Below the pieces are notes generated by a model, which made no database searches, had not been told where the DNA came from, and was given only the letters and a program-made list of their open reading frames with translations. The position numbers were made by a program, and so were the translations under genes. Shown here in pieces: positions 33,785 to 45,659 of a stretch of 64,000 nucleotides of DNA; position 1 is the first letter of the stretch, and each line of letters begins with the position of its first letter. Location of the stretch: NCBI GenBank assembly GCA_021234155.1, contig JAJEKV010000006.1, positions 29,238,327 to 29,302,326 of the forward strand, read 5' to 3'. This stretch comes from Isoetes taiwanensis. Lineage: Eukaryota > Streptophyta > Lycopodiopsida > Isoetales > Isoetaceae.

Positions 33785-35250
33785 TGTATATTCTATTCTA
33801 TTCTATTCTATTCTATATTCTAAACGAGGTGCACCCTAGGCTACCACAGTCGTCGGATTCGTCGATCCTACGACCCAGATCGCATGTTGCTCTTGCATTC
33901 TAGGTACTGCTATATATTCTAAACGAGATGCACCCTGGACTACCACAAATGCGGTTTGAATTGTCGATCCCACGCACCCGGATCGCATCGCTAGGGGCTG
34001 TAAACACCTCTCTTTTCGCTTATAGTCATTTATGATTGGAGGCTTCCATGATTTTGAAATATGAAATGCTTAAATACGCTTTAAGCCCTAAGTTTTGAGG
34101 GAATATCGAACCTCTATAGGGCTTTGCTTAAGATTTTAGAATATAAAATAGGGGGGCTCGAACCTCTACCAAAATAACTCAATGTCCTAATAAGACTACT
34201 TTAACCAATATACACAGTGACTTAATGTGATTATTTTTTGTCTTGAATCTATGTTTTTTTTTATAACAACCCATCGGCGATGATTTTAGTAGTATTGTAT
34301 CGTAATCTGGGTATCACTATTTGGCGATAATTTTATATTCGAAACTTTTTTTGAAGGCAATAAGTTTTGCCCATTTAAGAATTTATGTAGTGCATGTGGC
34401 GATAAATGTTTATGAAAGAAGCCTTGTGTTGAAGGTATTCCTTGCAAACCTTCAACCTCAGTTATTTAGAACCTCCAAATTGCTTCAGATAACCACTCTA
34501 AGAAAAAATATTGCAAAGAAAAAGCTCAAAGTTTGAGTTAGAAGTGCTTTTCCAAATCAAGAAAAAAGGGACCTCGGCAAAACATATGCCATTTTGCCAT
34601 CTGACTCGAGTTTCAATGCGATTTCAATTTAAGAAGATAACTTTTTCCCTTTAGAACAGTTAAATTTTTAACTTAACCATCCAACATAATGATAGACATA
34701 GGTGCCACTAATGTCTTAAGCTCCCATTTTGTTTTGGTGATTGTATTTTAGAGTAGTATTTCTTAAAATATGGCTGTATCCCATTGTAAAGACATCAAAA
34801 TAGCTTTATCACATTCTATAGAGATTTAAGACATAATTCGAAACCTTCACCTCTATACTCCCTGGCTATATGGGATAGATAACTCTATGGTTTCTAAGTA
34901 GGTGATCTGTTTGAGATTAAAAATTTGAGATTATTGATAGAGAGCCGGAAAAGCTCCTTCACTAAGTTCACATAGTTGGCGAATGTGGTAGAAGATGGAA
35001 GGCTTCTCTAGAAAAATTTGGCGAATAAATTTCATTATTTTAGTGACGGAAGCCTAGTAAACATAGTGGCAATTTTTTCAAAAATCCAAAAATTTAGAAA
35101 TTTTGCATAAATAGCCACTAAAATCAACACTGCAACCCATTCAATTGTTTTAGAGATATATGGTCCATGGTTTCAAGAATTGTTATGTTTTACATCCATA
35201 TCAAATCCCCCTGGGACCCCCTATTATTGTGCTACATATTCTTGATCTTG
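33785..35250 (-). repeat. Dispersed repeat, copy 2 (interrupted)
   Basis: This second copy of the 990-1445 repeat is split by the insertion at 34275-35132. A TTCTA microsatellite precedes it (33790-33815). Its left part contains an internal duplication of about 98 bp (around 33815-33886 and 33913-33988, TATTCTAAACGAGRTGCACC). The right part resumes with TTCAATTGTTTTAG at 35140. Confidence 0.7.
34275..35132. mobile_element. hAT-like MITE, 858 bp
   Basis: It is flanked by the 8 bp duplication CAACCCAT (34267-34274 and 35133-35140), which occurs once in the empty copy of the host repeat near 1333. The ends are imperfect inverted repeats: left CGGCGATGATTTTAGTAG, right (complement) CAGTGTTGATTTTAGTGG. 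An 8 bp duplication and a CAGTGTTG-type end fit the hAT superfamily. It is internally AT-rich with no transposase, hence non-autonomous. Confidence 0.8.
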
Positions 35251-35524
35251 GTTTTCAAATCTAGGGCTCTATGTTTCTGATGTTTTTGGGATTTGGTATC
35301 CTCTCATTGAGAGTTTTCTTGCTCAGGTTATTGTGGCCTCTTCAAAGAAACCAGAAAGCTTGTTGTAAGTATTATAGCCACTGTTTTTTCAATCATCTTA
35401 CCTTCGAATTTTGAGCACTACCTTTGCTTCATCATCAGTTTTCATCTAAGGATTTGCAATTCATTTTCAGTTTCTCAGTTTCCACATGTTGCTTGGTTCT
35501 TGATATATATGGGTTTTGTTTTAG

Positions 35525-36762
35525 GTTGATACTGCCAAGGTCATCTTCACTATGCTTCTAGTATCTGGTATCACCACATTGTTACATATTTGTTTTAGTT
35601 CAAGACTATCTCTGATACAGAGAGCATCATTCGTCTATCTAGCTCCAATACTTTCCATCATCTTTTCTCCAGACTTTACATCTATGCATGAGAATGTAAG
35701 ATGCCAACACTTAGCTTGATGTTTCATGGTTTTTAGGAAGGTTCTAAAGAATGGTCCCAATTTTAAGGTTTCAAAACTAAGTATTTCTTGTCTTTATATT
35801 GTAGGTTAATGCGAGAGTTAGAAGGCGCATAATAATTTCCTTAGTCTTTCAAGTTATTGTGGGATATAATAGTCCCATGTCCTGCGCAAATATAGTTGTT
35901 AAAAAGCGAAAATATCATATGCATTTTAAAGGAAAATTCATTGAATTTTTGAAAAAAACCGTGGCTCCAGAGTCATCAATCCAGTTGTGGTTGCACCAAC
36001 CATTGCAGCAGTTGGTCTTGTCTTCTTTGCCTATGGCATCCCTTCAATTCTTGTTCTCTTGTTCTTTGCACAGGTATAGGGGCAAGCATTTATTTCTTAT
36101 CTGCTACTTGTTCGCAATTTTAACTTATTAGTTATTCACTTGCAGTATCTCAGAAAGATTCTTGTCTTTGGCCATCGTATATTCCAAGTCTCTGCAGTAA
36201 GCCACCTCTTAAAGGATTAATCTTTTCTCAAGTTGCAAATGATGGGATAACATGTGATAGATAAAGGTATTCTGATATTGACCCCAAACATCTGGGAAAC
36301 ATGTACCATTAGGTCTTGGAATCATTTGGGCATATGCTTTCCTTCTCACAGCAGCAGGTGCCTACAATTTTGAAGGTTGCAGAATGAATATACCATCATC
36401 GAACATTGTTTCTCTGGGACGTCGGAAGCATGTGCACACAATGAGACATTGTCTGCAGATGTATCCAATGTCTACATCCATAATTGAGACTCCAGATTCT
36501 ATAAGTGTGTTTCTGCATCTAACATTTGGATCACAAAAAGTAGAACTCATATATAGTTTTGACTAAAAATTCTGTGCTGCACATTTTACAGGTTGGAACA
36601 TATCATGTTGCGTCGCTACTCATAGCATCGCGAGCTCCAATAGCAGAAATAGTATGTAGGGGTATTGGATTTGACAGCATTACTAGTGCTCTAGTAGGTG
36701 TCTGGGGCACAGGGGCAGAAGCAATAACCTTGACATCAAATATTCATATAATTGCTGAATAA
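35525..36762 (+). pseudogene. NAT12-like: Nucleobase-ascorbate transporter (NAT11/12 type), partial
   Basis: NAT proteins are multi-span membrane transporters of purines, uracil or ascorbate. Several exons align in order with the plant NAT11/12 group. 35525-35695: VDTAKVIFTMLLVSGITTLL, then ASFVYLAPILSIIFSPDF. From 35805: RRRIIISLVFQVIVGYNSPMS. 35971-36073: VINPVVVAPTIAAVGLVFFA, then YGIPSILVLLFFAQ with about ten residues missing. 36146-36196: YLRKILVFGHRIFQVSA. About 36304-36480: IIWAYAFLLTAAGAYNFEGC, IPSSNIV and KHVHTMRHC. 36592-36762: VGTYHVASLLIASRAPIAEI, IVCRGIGFDSITSALVGVWG, TLTSNIHIIAE then stop. The first exons, the SWVRIPYPFQWG exon and the C-terminal half are absent. The acceptor before GTACCATTA reads AT instead of AG. 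It is a pseudogene or fragment. Confidence 0.85.
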
Positions 36763-36769
36763 GGGAAAG

Positions 36770-39370
36770 GCCCCTGGTCAGAAGGGAAAGCTAGCTGACG
36801 CGCGGAGCAAGGAGGCCTGCTTGACCTTCAGGAAAGAAGCCCAGGGGGCCTTTGCCCTACCGGAAAGACTTTTTACCTGTTGTTCTGGCCCCTTGTCCAA
36901 TAGGATTGTGACACATGTCACATTTTCTAAGCCTGAAAGCTGAATGGAAGAATAGCTGCGCTTTTTCTTTGATCACTACCTCGATTCTACCGATTTTACC
37001 TTCAATTTTGCGCCTTTTACCCTCGATTCTCGCTTTTTTAGGCGCGAGAGTTTGGAGCTCCATCCCAATTGCTTTATCTATTCGCTTCCTTTAGAGGTCC
37101 AAATGTTTTGCCTTTTATGTCGCTTTCTCCGTAAGAATTAAGCTAATGTGAGCTGGGGTTGGAGTTTTCAAGCACATTTCTGGAAATTATCTAAGTAATT
37201 TTGGAGCATCAGAGGTTTCTCTAGAACGAAGGCACGGGGGAGATTTTCGAGCAGATCAGAAACGAAAGAGATTAAAGAAAAAATTGTGATGTTGTTATAG
37301 ATCGAGCAAAGTAACAGCAACACATACAAAAATTTCGAGCAAAAAAACATATCAAAATTCTTATGAAGCGCTAGGATAGATCAATCTTTACTTTTTATGC
37401 CTCCTCCAGCTGCTGCGGGATGAAACAACTGCTCAAAAATTGCTCTTGCCAGAGAGTACTGTCCGTCCGTTGAAGAGTGCTCCGACAGTCTAAAGCAAAT
37501 GCCACATGGGCAATGTGCCGGACGTAGTGGAATACATAAAAAAAAAAAAATTATCGTTGACATGGCAGCTAGTGGTTAGGCATGAAATTCGTTGCTACTT
37601 TTAAACGGTCACAGTGGACTCCTGGCCTAAGTGTCTATAGGTGATTGACTACATGTATTGCATGCTACTTCCCAGAAGGTGCCTATTTAGAACTTCGTTC
37701 TCAGAAATATACGATACTTCATCCACATAATCAAATCCGACTACATTCTTGCTAAAGATTTTTTTTTCTACCAATCCGTAATAGCTTTACTGGTAGACAT
37801 TTTATGTTGTTTCTTATAACATCCTAGGGTAGTACAGAATAACTCCAGATTTTTCCCATAACACCTATAATATCCTAGAGTGATACCGATCTGCTCAGAA
37901 AAGCTCCAGATTTTACCTGAACTCTGCCCTAATCTAGGTTCTTGAGGCTCCAAAGCTCGATTGCTCTGTTCGTCATACCCCCTGATACCCTCTGATCTTT
38001 ATATTTAGGCAAAGAGAAAGAAACGATCATCTGCCCTGGTTTAAGAGTTTCCAACACTATTGGGGCCAAATCTGAGCCAAAAAGAAAAGGAGTTAGAAAA
38101 AAAGAAAGATCTTTATCACAACCCCAAGGCTCGATCGCTTTTTTGACCCTTGGCGCCCGCCTGTGATTAATCCCAAGATCCTCAAGATCCGACGCCCCTT
38201 ACTTGTAAGATCCGACCTGCTCCTCTCTTCTCTCATTCATTCTAGCTCCTCTCCTATCTCTCAGGTAATGAAAGCAAAGCCTCGAACTGTATGCTAAGGG
38301 CGACAACGCCCCGCCCTTGGATATTACCCTAAGAAACAATTTTTGAACGAATGAAATGTCTCTCGCATGCGCTATGCATACCCCGACGTTTTCATTGGTC
38401 TTCAAAAACATTTTGGGTAATGTCCTTGGGCCGGACATTATCTACACCTTTAGCTTCAAAGGTTTGCCGCTTAGGAAGACATGGTTGAGAGCTGCCCTAT
38501 TCTAAATTCTTTGTAGATTTGCACGCTTAGAAGGGGCATGAAAAGGTAAGAACTAGCATCCGGCGGGCTCTAGAAAGTTAATTTGGGTGCCAAATTGAAC
38601 CCATATCTGCAAATTCATTGCCATTTCCATACATAGAAAACTTTCCCTTACGAGACTTTCTTGCTTGTGGAAATCTACCGACGGCCTTGGCAAATAAGAA
38701 AGGCAAAAGTTGACACACGTAGGGAAGTATCGAGAGACTCCATATAACAAAGAGGATAGATAGGCGCCTGCTTTTTGCACCACGCGTTGCCAATCGAATG
38801 GTCGAAGCCAAAAAGTCGTAAACAAATAGAATATTAGTAGATAAATTTCTTGAAAAAGAAAGTGGGGCAAAAAATGCCGATTGGGCACAAGAGCGTAACC
38901 GTAGCCTATCCTCATACTTATATAGATTGAAGCCTCTGTTAGTTACAAGCATATTTCATGGGATACTCGGGCTTTTTGTTGCCAAGAATAAAAAATTTAG
39001 GAAAAATTCAAAATTTCTAAGTTGCTCTAAGGAGAGGCCATGAGTGAAGACCCCAAATGGTGGCAATCCAACTCGTTTTTTGCTGCCACTGCAGCATGAA
39101 CTCTTGACAGTTCAATAAGAGCATTAAAATAAAATGCGTGTCATAACTTGAGAAAAAATATGTTGGATGTCATTTATTTGTCAAAAAGTTCCAATCGTTC
39201 TAGAATTTCAGTTATCGGTTTTAGAAAATCACTTATCATTCCTCTTCTTCACAAAGCAAGCCCAATTATGGACTGCACAAGGAATCACAACGTTGAGGGC
39301 GTTGCAATTTATAAGGGGTAAAGAGTACCAATTTCCAACTGTGTGAATGACCCACGAGATGGTCGTTATT
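36770..39370. other. Stretch without a recognised gene
   Basis: 36770-36900 is GC-rich and unplaced. 38000-38950 has a different texture, with long overlapping minus-strand frames at 38553-38952 (124 and 120 codons) and few AT runs, which could reflect organellar origin. I cannot identify a gene there. The rest is non-coding AT-rich DNA. Confidence 0.4.
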
Positions 39371-39374
39371 CCCC

Positions 39375-40340
39375 TGGCAGATTCAAGCTTTACACGATTT
39401 GATCCCAGACCTTAATCAGAAACCCTCAAATCACATGATAAAGAAGCACAAATGTGTTAGAAAGAAATCAGAAATCCACAAATTGCATGAACAAGAATAG
39501 GATTTCATTAACTTTCATCCTCTTCAGGACCATTTAATACATCTTTGTTGTATATACTCATGTGGAAGCAAAACATATTTTATGCTTGATTTTTTTCATC
39601 CATAAATAATTTCCTCCATAGATTTTCTATAGATACGCTTCATATACTGCTTTTCATATGCCATAACGAGGGAAGGATTTCTTCACAGCACCCCAGGTTG
39701 ATTCGATCATGTTTGTATGCACCCCTTCGCTTACGATCTTTGAGATGCAAACTATGTGCATAAATTCCAACTGTTGTATTTTCTCTTCTCAAGCTTGCTC
39801 TTGTCTATTTTTTCAATTTTTTGAGGGCCACAAATGACCTCACTATTTCTCTGAATGGCAATTGCACGAATATCTCGACAAATAGTTATACCAATTAACT
39901 ATTGTCTCATAATTGTGGATGCCACACTCATTCATGACTATATCTTGCGGCATTTTGATAATCCAATAGTACATCAATGTTAACATCTGGAAAATTTTAC
40001 TTATTATCAGAAAATCAAATTTCTCTACGAATACTACAAGTGAAATTGCAATGCTTTGCCTCTGCATTTTCATTTTTGATCCCATCTTGAGATCCCATCG
40101 TATTTCCTCGCAATTTCATGCGTTTTGGACATCTCTCATAATCCCTTCCCTTGACAAAGAATCTACTTGAATGCATACGGCAATAGCAGTTGTGAGAGTG
40201 CTAGTTTTTTTAATAATTCTTAGAGGGATAACAGTCATTTGAGAATTATTGAAGTCCATGAGAAAATTGTGCTGGATGCCCAAGAAAATAAAACGAAATT
40301 GAATTAGAGTGGCTATCCACAAACTATGCTAGATCACCAA
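39375..40340 (-). pseudogene. Merlin / ISXO2-like transposase, copy A (internal deletion)
   Basis: The eukaryotic Merlin superfamily uses an IS1595-type (ISXO2-like) DDE transposase. On the minus strand 40085-39843 reads LMYYWIIKMPQDIVMNECG, then ETIVNWYNYLSR, the helical region before the catalytic core. Then comes KIDKSKLEKRKY, the relic of the (E/V)DESKFGKRKY box that carries the first aspartate. It jumps directly to NSWNL, skipping about 200 bases that contain the EGQWVFGG and SDCW boxes. The C-terminal part HTNMIESTWGAVKKSFPRYG follows (it normally supplies the last acidic residue). Stops and the deletion make it inactive. It mirrors copy B. Confidence 0.8.
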
Positions 40341-40800
40341 GAAACTGGGTCGTAATTGAATTGGAGTTGCTTTTTCTACTGATACTGGTGTTTTATTCTT
40401 AAGTTTATAGAACTGTTGCAGAATCTGAGCAACTCTTTGAGTCGTTAGCAATTCGTTGGGAGCAGTTCGTTGGGTGATCAACACCGGGTCTTGAATTAAT
40501 TACAGTTCATCGGGTTTTATCAGATTTTTCATTAAAGAAACTCAAATCCCCCTATATGTAAGCATCACGTGCCACGTCCGCCATAACTATGCCCGGCAAA
40601 AACATCCGAGTCCGATTTTTTAACTGCCAATTTGGGTTTCTTTAATGAAAGCTCCGATGAACTATAATTACTTAAAGTCTCGATGTTTATTACCCGACAA
40701 ACTGCTCACATCGAATTGCTAAAATACTAAAATACCAAGATCAATTAAAAAGCAACTCCAATTTAATTTTGACACAATTTTTTATGATCCAACACGCTTT
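40340..40800. repeat. Centre of the Merlin palindrome
   Basis: The two Merlin copies meet head to head here. Left GAATTGGAGTTGC (40358-40370) pairs with GCAACTCCAAT (40751-40761). Left ATTACAGTTCATCGG (about 40500-40514) pairs with CCGATGAACTATAAT (about 40651-40665), and ATTAAAGAAACTCAAAT with TTTGGGTTTCTTTAAT. The unpaired loop is about 70-80 bases (roughly 40552-40625). Confidence 0.8.
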
Positions 40801-42665
40801 ACACAAAGCCACCCCAATTTCTTTTTAAGTTAGCACTCCCACAAGTACAATTGCCTTATACATTCAAGTAGTTTTTTTGCCAAAAAAGGGATTGTGAGAG
40901 ATATCCAAAAAGCATGAAATAACGAGGATATATGAAGGGATCTTAACATTGGAACAAATGAAAATGCAGAAGTAAACATTGCATTTGTAGAGGAACTTGG
41001 TAGTAAGTTAACTTTAAAAGTAATGTTTAGGTTCTCTTCACCAATCAATACAGATTGCTAATCTTCATAACAAGATTAACATATGCAACGTTGAGGACTA
41101 TATCTTTGAAATACTACTTTTATTGACATCACGATTCCCATATAAATTGATGTGAACTCGTGGACATTAAAGGATGAATTTTAGTTTTCAAAAAGAAATA
41201 ATACTACCATCTTAGTACCTTCTCAGCAGAAACATCATCATATTCATTCACCATTCCTGAATAGAAAATAGTCAGCTGGGAACCGAATGGCTTTGACATG
41301 GTATGCACAACAGTTGACTTAAGTGGTCAATGACATGCCATCAACTTGATCAATCAATGGACATATAATTAAGAACATAAACATTCTATCATATCTTGCA
41401 TGGGCATAATGCAAAACACATAGTTGTGCATTATAAATCATACCACATTTACATGCTTTTTACAGCATACCTATGCTGGCCGAATAATTTCACATACATG
41501 ATGAGTTCTTAATTGGTCGTGAGTCTGCATCCATCACTTTGATGCAATGAATATGCATAGCGTCCTTGAGCAAAAAATATGCATAGCGTCTTTCGTGAAA
41601 ACCGTCTCTAACTTAGTTTAGAAGATTGGAGGATGCTAAAAACCTTAAGTGTTATTGTCATTAAAATAATTTAATCCAACTACCACAATAGAATGTCTAC
41701 ATCTCAAATGTTATTGTCAATGCATGAGGTTACTATAATATACCTTTCTTGCAAGCATCCAAACAATGAAAATAAAATGATTTGTAAACATGTCATCCCA
41801 GATGCTAAGATTGATGTACTATTGGAGTATCAAAATGCCGCAAGATATAGCTATGAATGAGTGTGGCATCCATAGAAGACAATAGTTAATTGGTATAACT
41901 ATTGTCAAGATATTTATGCAATTGCAATTTAGAAAATAATGAGATCATTCGTAGCCTTTGAAAAATTGTAGAAATAGACGAGAGCAAGTTTGGGAAGAGG
42001 TTATAAAAGGGGCGCAGAAGAATTGAAGGTCAATGGGTGTTTGGAGGTATGGAGCAAGGGCCTAATAAGATTTTTATGGTGCATATAGAAGATCAGACCA
42101 CAAATGTACTGTGCTCTATTATTTTCAAGTTCACAACACCTGGTAGTATCATTGCAGCGATTGTTGAGATTATAATTCAGAATGGTTATAACAGTTGGAA
42201 TTTACACATACACATAATGTGAATCATAGCTTGCATTTCAAATATCCAGAAATTGTTGTGCATATAAAGTAAGATCAAATTAACTTAGGGTGTGAAGAAT
42301 CCCTCTCTCGTTATAGCACATGCAAAGAAGCACCATATAAATGGTATTTTATGGAATATATGTGGAGGAAATACCACCTCATTTTGTGGAGGAAATTCCC
42401 TCATTTTATGAATCGGAAATATCAAGTATTCAATATGTTTTGCTCCCATGTAAGCATGTACAACAAAGATGTATTGAATAGTCCTGAAGGGATGAAAATT
42501 AATAAAATCCTATTCTTGTTTGTAATTTGTGGGTTTCTGGTTTCCTTCTAGGAAGATCGTCCTTGTTGATGATGTAAGGGTTACTTTCTAGCAAAATCAT
42601 ACTTCATTATGTAATTTGAGAGTTGCTAGTTAAGCGTGGTGTCAAATCATGTGCTAAATCGGTTT
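40800..42665 (+). pseudogene. Merlin / ISXO2-like transposase, copy B
   Basis: The plus-strand partner of copy A. From about 41815 it reads KIDVLLEYQNAARYS in one frame and KMPQDIAMNECGIH in another. Then 41968 gives VEIDESKFGKR followed by a stop at 42004, then GRRRIEGQWVFGGMEQGPNK, IFMVHIEDQTTNVL and NGYNSWNLHIHIMNHSLHF. A frameshift lies at the SDCW box, where the tryptophan codon is TGA. The C-terminal HIK-x-DQINLG and EYMWRKYH boxes follow. A segment of about 750 bases (roughly 41050-41800) has no match in copy A and may be an intron or an insertion. The box order and spacing are those of ISXO2-like transposases. It is inactive. Confidence 0.85.
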
Positions 42666-42669
42666 TTTC

Positions 42670-43140
42670 TCGAATGTTTCTCTCAGACTATTGTGCAATC
42701 GGGTATCTCCCTCCATTCAATTTTCAATTGGTCGTTGTTTAATCGGTCTACAAAAAGTTCCTACTGCTACAAACCCGTCTACCTATCATTTTCATGTATG
42801 CATGGGGGAGGGGACCGAAAGGGGGGATATAACAAAGGTTTTACATAACATGGTTTACTCTTCTAGCACCTTCCCCAGACCTTAAAATTGGCCTCATAAC
42901 TATGGCTTTCAATGGTAGCTTCCACATTATCACTCAAGGCAAACAGCTACGGCTTTGGCTTCTCAGCTTGACGTGTGTCTGAAAAGAATCAGTGATCACA
43001 GTCTTCACTGTCATTGATCAAGACGATCGAATTGTAAGGCATAAGACTATGGTCTTGCCTACTCATGTAAGCAACACATTGTGTCATTCGCCAGAAGCCT
43101 GACCTCTATGTTTCGGAGTTGTCCCAATCCCAATTGGTAC
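42670..43140. other. Spacer
   Basis: No gene recognised between the Merlin palindrome and the FHQG region. Confidence 0.45.
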
Positions 43141-43149
43141 ACTTGAGAG

Positions 43150-44200
43150 GAGAAGCTTACTGTGTTTATAAATTCCAACCAACGTTGCAACTATGGTCCT
43201 TTCTATATATGTGCTCCTCCTTACAACTACAAATCTGGCCATAATCCATACAAACTTCCGAGACAGACTTTTGATGCTTATAAAGTATGGGAATTCAATG
43301 TGCAAGAAGATAACATGACTTATCAGCTACCAAAAAAATTAGTTCTAACAGCTAATTTGGATGTGGTCATCTAGCCTGGGATTGGCACAAAGATGGGAGG
43401 CAAATGCTTAAAGCTAGAATGTCCATCCAAACTTGATGGCAACTTGAAGTCTTAGTACTTGTGCAATCTCTTATGCTTGTGGTCATTCCACAAAAAATGA
43501 AAAAAAAAAGGAAGAAAAAACCTCTGATACGTGTGTTCTTTTCAATGTATACTTTGGGAGACTATGAAAGTGTATGTGCTGCTACTTCTGCTTCTCCTGG
43601 TGTGATTACTATGATTATGGCCAAGCTTGACAAAGTGACAAGAAGTTCCACATACTGGAATCTCGTTCACGCCTTCTCCAACTGACTTCAATGAAAAGCT
43701 TTATTGCTTTCATCAAGGTTACAATGATCTTTGGTATAATGTGTTGGAGGGATCTAGAGATGGGAAGAAGACATCAAAGTGCCGACCACGCTGCTTTACG
43801 AATCACCCTCTATTATTATGCATAGGAGGAAATTTTATTGTTTCCATCAAGTGACAGCAATTGCACTAAACTTCTTCAAAATATCTTTGATGGGAGTAAG
43901 TGGGAAGGGAAACAAAATTCTTCAAATCATTATCATATCATCACCACCCTCACTAATGTCATTTAATAGCAAAATATAATGCTTTTGCCAACGTGCTAAT
44001 TAGGAATTATTGTATAAGACCGTTAATGGAACTAACTTGGAGGCTAAAACACTAGTTCCAGGTATGGGGATATTTGCACATCCTTTACAAGTGGTGTTCA
44101 ATGAAAAGTTGGATCGTTTTCACCAAGGATGGGTTAAATCTGGCGAGCTTGGTTTAATATCTTTGATGGATGCCAATGGTTGGTCGACAAAACACGCTTG
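43150..44200 (+). pseudogene. Degenerate FHQG-repeat protein (beta-propeller-like)
   Basis: Four repeats can be read in shifting frames: EKLYCFHQGYNDLWYNVLEG (FHQ at 43708), RRKFYCFHQ (43842), a KI-x-CFCQ relic (43983) and EKLDRFHQG (44118). The spacings are 134, 141 and 135 bases, a unit of about 45-47 residues. Between them come N-x-FDGSKWEGK and SPSIIM-like strings, so each unit reads SP-x-L-x-x-F-x-x-KLYCFHQG...LWYN-x-x-DG-x-W. That periodicity fits a bladed propeller or sialidase/lectin-like fold. The exact family is uncertain. Open text at 43162-43374 (SGHNPYKLPRQTFDAY) may be an upstream part. Stops show a pseudogene. Confidence 0.5.
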
Positions 44201-44279
44201 ACAAACGAGCCTAGAGCCTGATTGGAAGGGACTCAGGTTTTGAACCTGATTTAGAAGTATTCTTCTTCCATTTCTGAAT

Positions 44280-44524
44280 GCCCCAGTCTACACCTCTTTG
44301 TCTTCTTGTGTAGCTTGGTTTGTCTTCTTGTAGCTTTCTTTTTGTCTTCTTGTAGGTTTGATTGTCTGCTACATACCAAGAACAGAGGAGAACAACAGAA
44401 GAAGAGGTTTGAGATCCAGAGGAACTGAGCAAATTTGGGCTCGAGGTAGCCCTCACCACAACCTTGAGACATTTGAGCAAATCTGGGCTCGAGGAAGCCC
44501 TCACCACAACCTTGAGAAATTTTC
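44280..44524. repeat. Short tandem repeats
   Basis: TGTCTTCTTGTAG-like units occur three to four times at 44295-44360. A 49 bp unit (GAGCAAATTTGGGCTCGAGG...) occurs twice, at 44427-44475 and 44476-44524. Confidence 0.85.
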
Positions 44525-44599
44525 AATTTTGATGCCTTATGGGAAGCTGGGAATTTCAAACCCGGCCAAGAAATTTTGAGGGTGCATCCCCATTAAACT

Positions 44600-45600
44600 G
44601 TTATCTCAGTCTGACTTTGCCACATGGCAAACCCAGCTAGAAAATCATCATTCCCATTAGCTTCAACGCATTGGAGTTGTGCTGCAAGTCTAGGGCAGCT
44701 TCACTTTCAAACTGGGTTTGTCTTCTATCGATGTTTTTGTCTTCTTGCCATAAAGACAAATCTTGATAGCTTGAAGACAAATCTTGATAGAAATGAGGAA
44801 TTGTCTTGCAATGAGAACGGGCGTCGTCCCTGCACCCCTAACTTGCTGATAGTTTTAGTTTTGGGCGGCCAGAAGTGGGATTTCGCCCACACTAACAAAG
44901 TCTAGTCTTATTTTCGCTCCACCACGAGCATTGAGCTCCTCTCTACAGTGCGGCAACTATTTTGGGTAGCTACAAATGTTGCAAGATACGCATTGGCAAG
45001 TCCACGTCCTAGAAGTATTAATGCTGCAGTACAGGAATAGTCAAGAATGTTCAATTTGAGCCAAGTTCGTTCATCCATCTGTCCCATAAAAATGGCATGG
45101 AAATCCGACCAGGTGGTATGAACTCTGGAATCCTTGTCAGAACATGCATTTATTTCATCAAGGATATATGGTTACCTGTATTAATCTGTAAGCAGATGGA
45201 CCTTCCAAGTACCACAACAATTGCTTCGGACCTTCCAAGCAGCACAAACAATTGCATTTTTGTGATGCCAGAAAGCACCAGACTTCTGATTCTGTACATG
45301 AAATAACTTATCTTAAGAAACCATGCTTGGAGCTCCTTCCGATCGGTAGAGCTTCAACACGGACTAAGCCTAGGGCCCAAACTGGGAAGATGCCACACCT
45401 TGCACAGAAAACATCATGTTACGGAATAGCGAGCACTTGCTGCAACTTACGATTGAGAGGCCGAAACATAAACTGAAATATGACACTTGAATAGATCAAA
45501 GATCTAGCCTTCTCCTTGGGTAGGGCCTTCCCGTAACATATGGTTTGCATTTGACGCCAAGTAGAAGTCCACAAAATTGGACCCCTCTTGTTCACGCACC
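44600..45600. other. Stretch without a recognised gene
   Basis: A 93-codon open frame at 44624-44905 has no recognisable family. The rest is non-coding. Confidence 0.4.
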
Positions 45601-45602
45601 CC

Positions 45603-45632
45603 TTTTTCTTTTTTTTTTTTTTTTTTTTTTTG
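45603..45632 (-). repeat. Poly-T tract (poly-A on minus strand)
   Basis: A run of about 30 nearly pure T sits close to the start of the homology of PPR pseudogene copy A. It may be a retroposon tail on the minus strand. Confidence 0.8.
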
Positions 45633-45659
45633 GGGGAGCAGAACAACTCTGGTGCCAAC

